Origin: Bacillus sp. EB01
Lineage (GTDB): Bacteria > Bacillota > Bacilli > Bacillales > Cytobacillaceae
Direction of reading: 5' to 3'
Assembly: GCF_000613125.1 (NCBI RefSeq)
Contig: NZ_HG964497.1
Span: forward strand, 4,574,850-4,638,849
Length of the DNA stretch: 64,000 nt
The notes under the pieces were generated by a model. That model was given only the letters and a program-made list of their open reading frames with translations. It had not been told where the DNA came from and did no database searches. This document shows positions 61,947 through 64,000 of this stretch, one piece after another. How positions within the stretch are numbered: the stretch's first letter is position 1; each line of letters opens with the position of its first letter. The translations under genes were made by a program, and so were the position numbers.

Positions 61947-62439
61947 AATGAGCCTCCTTAAAACATTTTAATAAACTTTTTCTAGCTCGAAATAGATTCG
62001 TTTTTACCGAACTCGTACTCATCCCCAGTAGTTGAGAAATTTCAGCATATGATAAATCAGACTCATATTTTAAAAGAAGAAGTTCTGAATAAAGTGGCTT
62101 CAAATTAATAAGTAATATACGAAATTCCTCTACACGCTCTTTGGCTAGAATAATAAGTTCGGGGAGTTCTTCGACTTGGTCCTCAATCATTTCTTCGTTT
62201 AAATTCAATATGTATTTTTTGTTTTTCCGGCATTGATCATAGTAATAATTCAATGCGACTCGAATTAACCAACTTCGTACTTTAGATGAACGAATAGTAT
62301 CAGTATATTTGAGGTATTTGAATGCTGTTTCTTGCACTGCGTCTTGAGCATCCAGGTGAGGCACACCTTTTTTTATCAGGTACCGAAAAACAATATTAAG
62401 TTCTCTGTTTAGGATTTCATTATTTAATGGTTCTCCCAT
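61936..62439 (-). CDS. ECF RNA polymerase sigma factor
   Basis: 167 residues from the ATG at 62439 (GGGGAGGG). Region 2: YLIKKGVPHLDAQDAVQETAFKYLKYT and VRSWLIRVALNYYYDQCRK. Region 4: LKPLYSELLLLKYESDLSYAEISQLLGMSTSSVKTNLFRARKSL. An ECF-type promoter (62461-62488) lies just upstream, implying autoregulation. Confidence 0.9.
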   Translation of the reverse strand: MGEPLNNEILNRELNIVFRYLIKKGVPHLDAQDAVQETAFKYLKYTDTIRSSKVRSWLIRVALNYYYDQCRKNKKYILNLNEEMIEDQVEELPELIILAKERVEEFRILLINLKPLYSELLLLKYESDLSYAEISQLLGMSTSSVKTNLFRARKSLLKCFKEAHYER

Positions 62440-62460
62440 TCTCCCTCCCCCTATGTATGT

Positions 62461-62488
62461 AAGACGTTTAAGATTTAAAAAAGTTATC
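62461..62488 (-). promoter_or_regulatory. ECF-type promoter
   Basis: Minus strand GATAAC, 16-base spacer, CGTCTT, 22 bases before the sigma start codon. Confidence 0.6.
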
Positions 62489-62592
62489 AAAGCTCAGTTG
62501 AAAAATATTCTATTCGGTATTTGCACCAGATAAATCAAAAATGAATACAGTGATATTACGATTCTCCATTTTAAAAGAATGGGGGGGAGAAA

Positions 62593-62667
62593 ATGATTAA
62601 CCATTTAATAGTTGAAGTGATTAGCGGTATTCTTGTAGCACTTTTTGTGAATTGGATAAATCGGTGA
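62593..62667 (+). CDS. Fst/Ldr-like type I toxin candidate (24 residues)
   Basis: ATG behind GGGGGGGAG, reading MINHLIVEVISGILVALFVN then WINR and stop. One short hydrophobic helix with a conserved-looking 'I-S-G-I-L-V-A-L-F-x-x-W-(I/L)' core and polar end is the layout of Fst/Ldr membrane toxins of type I toxin-antitoxin systems. A small hairpin (AGATCGC / GCGGTCT) lies 26 bases downstream and could be a shared terminator or part of an antisense RNA. Length and site support translation; antitoxin RNA not demonstrated. Confidence 0.6.
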   Translation: MINHLIVEVISGILVALFVNWINR

Positions 62668-62922
62668 AGTAAAGGGAAAATTAGTTTCAACAGATCGCAA
62701 AAGTTTTAAGCGGTCTGCAAGTAAACATTAATAATTAAAAGTATTATTGAAAATACATAATTTATCAATCAAAAAAGCATCCCAACATCTCAAGTGGCAT
62801 TTGAAATTGAAAGCTATTATGGCGCTATATTTAATCGTACAATCTTAATGACAATTATAAATTATGATGTCAATTGCTGTGTAAAGAAATGAAGAAACAA
62901 GGAAAAACCTTAATAAATAAGG

Positions 62923-62956
62923 AAATGACGTGTGCCAATTCACACGTCATTTTTAT
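62923..62956. terminator. Hairpin terminator
   Basis: AAATGACGTGTG / CACACGTCATTT with T-run; may end the toxin transcript or the minus-strand gene. Confidence 0.75.
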
Positions 62957-62961
62957 TGCCA

Positions 62962-62990
62962 TTTATCAATAAAGCACCCGAAAAGGGAAC
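62962..62990 (+). repeat. Dispersed intergenic element, right-end fragment (copy 25)
   Basis: TTATCAATAAAGCACCCG only, 3' of the minus gene at 63019. Confidence 0.45.
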
Positions 62991-63018
62991 CCTTTAAAGA
63001 ATTAGAAAGGCTCTTTTA

Positions 63019-63801
63019 TTAAAGTTGAACAGTTTCCCGTGAAAATTTTAATAAATCTCCTTCTATGTTGCTGGTTACTGTAAATTTTTCAGTTGCACTC
63101 CTATAAATAGCCTCGAACCTTTCTGCCTCTTCTGTTTCATCAAATGAAACAAGTTGAAGTTGATGTTCTTTAAGCGTTGCAGCTTTGGCTACATTTGCCC
63201 GCAGTGCTTTATGGTTTAATCCACGAACTTCCACCATTTTTACGTCTCCGTATTTTGCAGATAAATAAGTAAGCGACATCTTTATCATGTCCCATGAAGC
63301 ATTTTGGGCAATTCCTAAAAGGAACCCATCCATAAAGGTACTGAATCCCTTTTCAATCGTAATTTTATTTTCGGAAACTATATGTACATCGTATTTTCCT
63401 TGATTAATATCTTTAATTATTTCTTCCATTTCTTCTGATGGGCATTCAATATATAAATAATTGTCGAAGTAAACCTCTTCTGTCCGGATGTTTTCGGTTA
63501 TGGTTTCGTAATGTGAATCAAGGTAATCATTTATGTATCGGATATCATATTCTTTATCTCCCTGGTTGTCGATAGAAAGAAAGAGAAATACGTCTATAAA
63601 ATGGTGATTATTATAGGAATTGATTTCTACCTTTATCCCATCATTTTTATCGTCCATTATTAAGTCTCTCAAATGTTTTTCCACTTGTTTAACGTTTTCT
63701 TCGGTAGCGTAAACACCAGTATGCCGCAACTTGCGTTCTATTTCGCTATAATCATCCCAATTCAAGTAAGCGTCAAATATATTGATCTGTAAAATATTCA
63801 T
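63019..63801 (-). CDS. Hypothetical cytoplasmic protein
   Basis: 260 residues from the ATG at 63801 (GGGGGATT site; an upstream in-frame start at 63828 lacks one). Opens MNILQINIFDAYLNWDDYSE. Acidic, alpha/beta, no signal peptide or membrane segment. A middle helix-rich block (GFLLGIAQNASWDMIKMSLT) is followed by a beta part. No family recognised; monocistronic. Confidence 0.6.
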   Translation of the reverse strand: MNILQINIFDAYLNWDDYSEIERKLRHTGVYATEENVKQVEKHLRDLIMDDKNDGIKVEINSYNNHHFIDVFLFLSIDNQGDKEYDIRYINDYLDSHYETITENIRTEEVYFDNYLYIECPSEEMEEIIKDINQGKYDVHIVSENKITIEKGFSTFMDGFLLGIAQNASWDMIKMSLTYLSAKYGDVKMVEVRGLNHKALRANVAKAATLKEHQLQLVSFDETEEAERFEAIYRSATEKFTVTSNIEGDLLKFSRETVQL

Positions 63802-64000
63802 CTTTAATCCCCCGAGTAGTCTTATCAAACATATATTAACAAACTAACGTAGTTGAATGGTAATTTATTTCTCCACCTTTCCTGGATGAATAACGAAATC
63901 TATACTCTTAATGATAGCTGGCAAGAATGAATGTAGAGAAGCGAATAAAGGAGAACAAGGTATAATACAACCGGTTAAATACAATCAGGTAGAAGAAGGT

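Larger units (their letters stand above)
62668..63018. other. Non-coding region after the toxin candidate
   Basis: Contains a hairpin at about 62692-62715, a strong terminator (62923-62956) and a right-end fragment of the dispersed element (62962-62990). It could encode an antisense RNA to the toxin; nothing else seen. Confidence 0.5.

Noticed and set aside
971-62990. Interpreting the dispersed elements as true integron attC sites
   Set aside because: The GTTRRRY core is not present, no integron integrase is visible, and plus-strand genes also occur between copies; kept only as an analogy.
971-62990. Interpreting the dispersed elements as a CRISPR array
   Set aside because: Copies are hundreds to thousands of bases apart with genes between them and are too variable.

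Overview
The window looks like accessory chromosome of a low-GC, spore-former-type Firmicute (Bacillaceae). The evidence is AT-rich sequence, strong AGGAGG-type ribosome binding sites, frequent TTG and GTG starts, several ECF sigma/anti-sigma pairs, YolD-like, DUF3888/DUF3889/DUF4362-like and YHYH secreted proteins, and a strong bias of genes to the minus strand. I see no rRNA, tRNA or CRISPR array.

Layout. 0-17.6 kb: mostly single small genes (SUKH-like protein, Gfo/Idh/MocA oxidoreductase, small membrane and zinc-ribbon proteins, YolD-like protein, an HExxH protein, a YHYH protein, an AraC regulator with a divergent SDR gene, a GNAT enzyme, a VOC protein), plus several decayed genes including a tyrosine-recombinase tail. 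18.3-20.1 kb: a TniQ-family transposition protein with a long multi-HTH tail. 20.5-26.8 kb: a large beta-propeller protein and a three-gene operon encoding a membrane Mrr-like nuclease, an XPB-like helicase with degenerate motifs and an XPB-associated protein; this is the best candidate for an undescribed defence system. 27.1-29.3 kb: ECF sigma/anti-sigma. 29.5-34.8 kb: a type II CBASS operon (Cap4-like nuclease-SAVED effector, CD-NTase, E1/E2 Cap2, JAB protease Cap3). 35-37 kb: TetR plus MFS transporter. 37.2-48.3 kb: frameshifted S41 peptidase, GNAT enzyme, and an ECF sigma/anti-sigma/ABC transporter operon. 48.3-52.7 kb: small secreted or lipoprotein genes. 52.9-57.3 kb: an XRE regulator pair followed by TnsB-like transposase and TnsC-like ATPase genes. 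57.7-64 kb: small membrane proteins, a secreted nuclease lipoprotein, a third ECF sigma/anti-sigma pair and a 24-residue Fst-like toxin candidate.

Two system-level signals stand out. First, about two dozen copies and fragments of one 80-95 bp intergenic element lie in 0-4.6, 14.4-17.1, 39-40.3, 47.8-51.9 and 58.3-63 kb. All have the same orientation and most abut the 3' end of a small minus-strand gene, giving a cassette-like look. The element is missing from the tniQ/helicase/CBASS block and from the tnsBC block. Second, the operator-like palindrome in front of the XRE gene next to tnsBC recurs (14 of 16 bases) just upstream of the distant tniQ gene. This hints that tniQ and tnsBC, about 34 kb apart, are parts of one split Tn7/Tn5053-like system flanking the defence genes. 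Three ECF loci each carry an ECF-type promoter with an exact 16-base spacer. At least four genes are broken by single-base indels, three of them in homopolymer runs.
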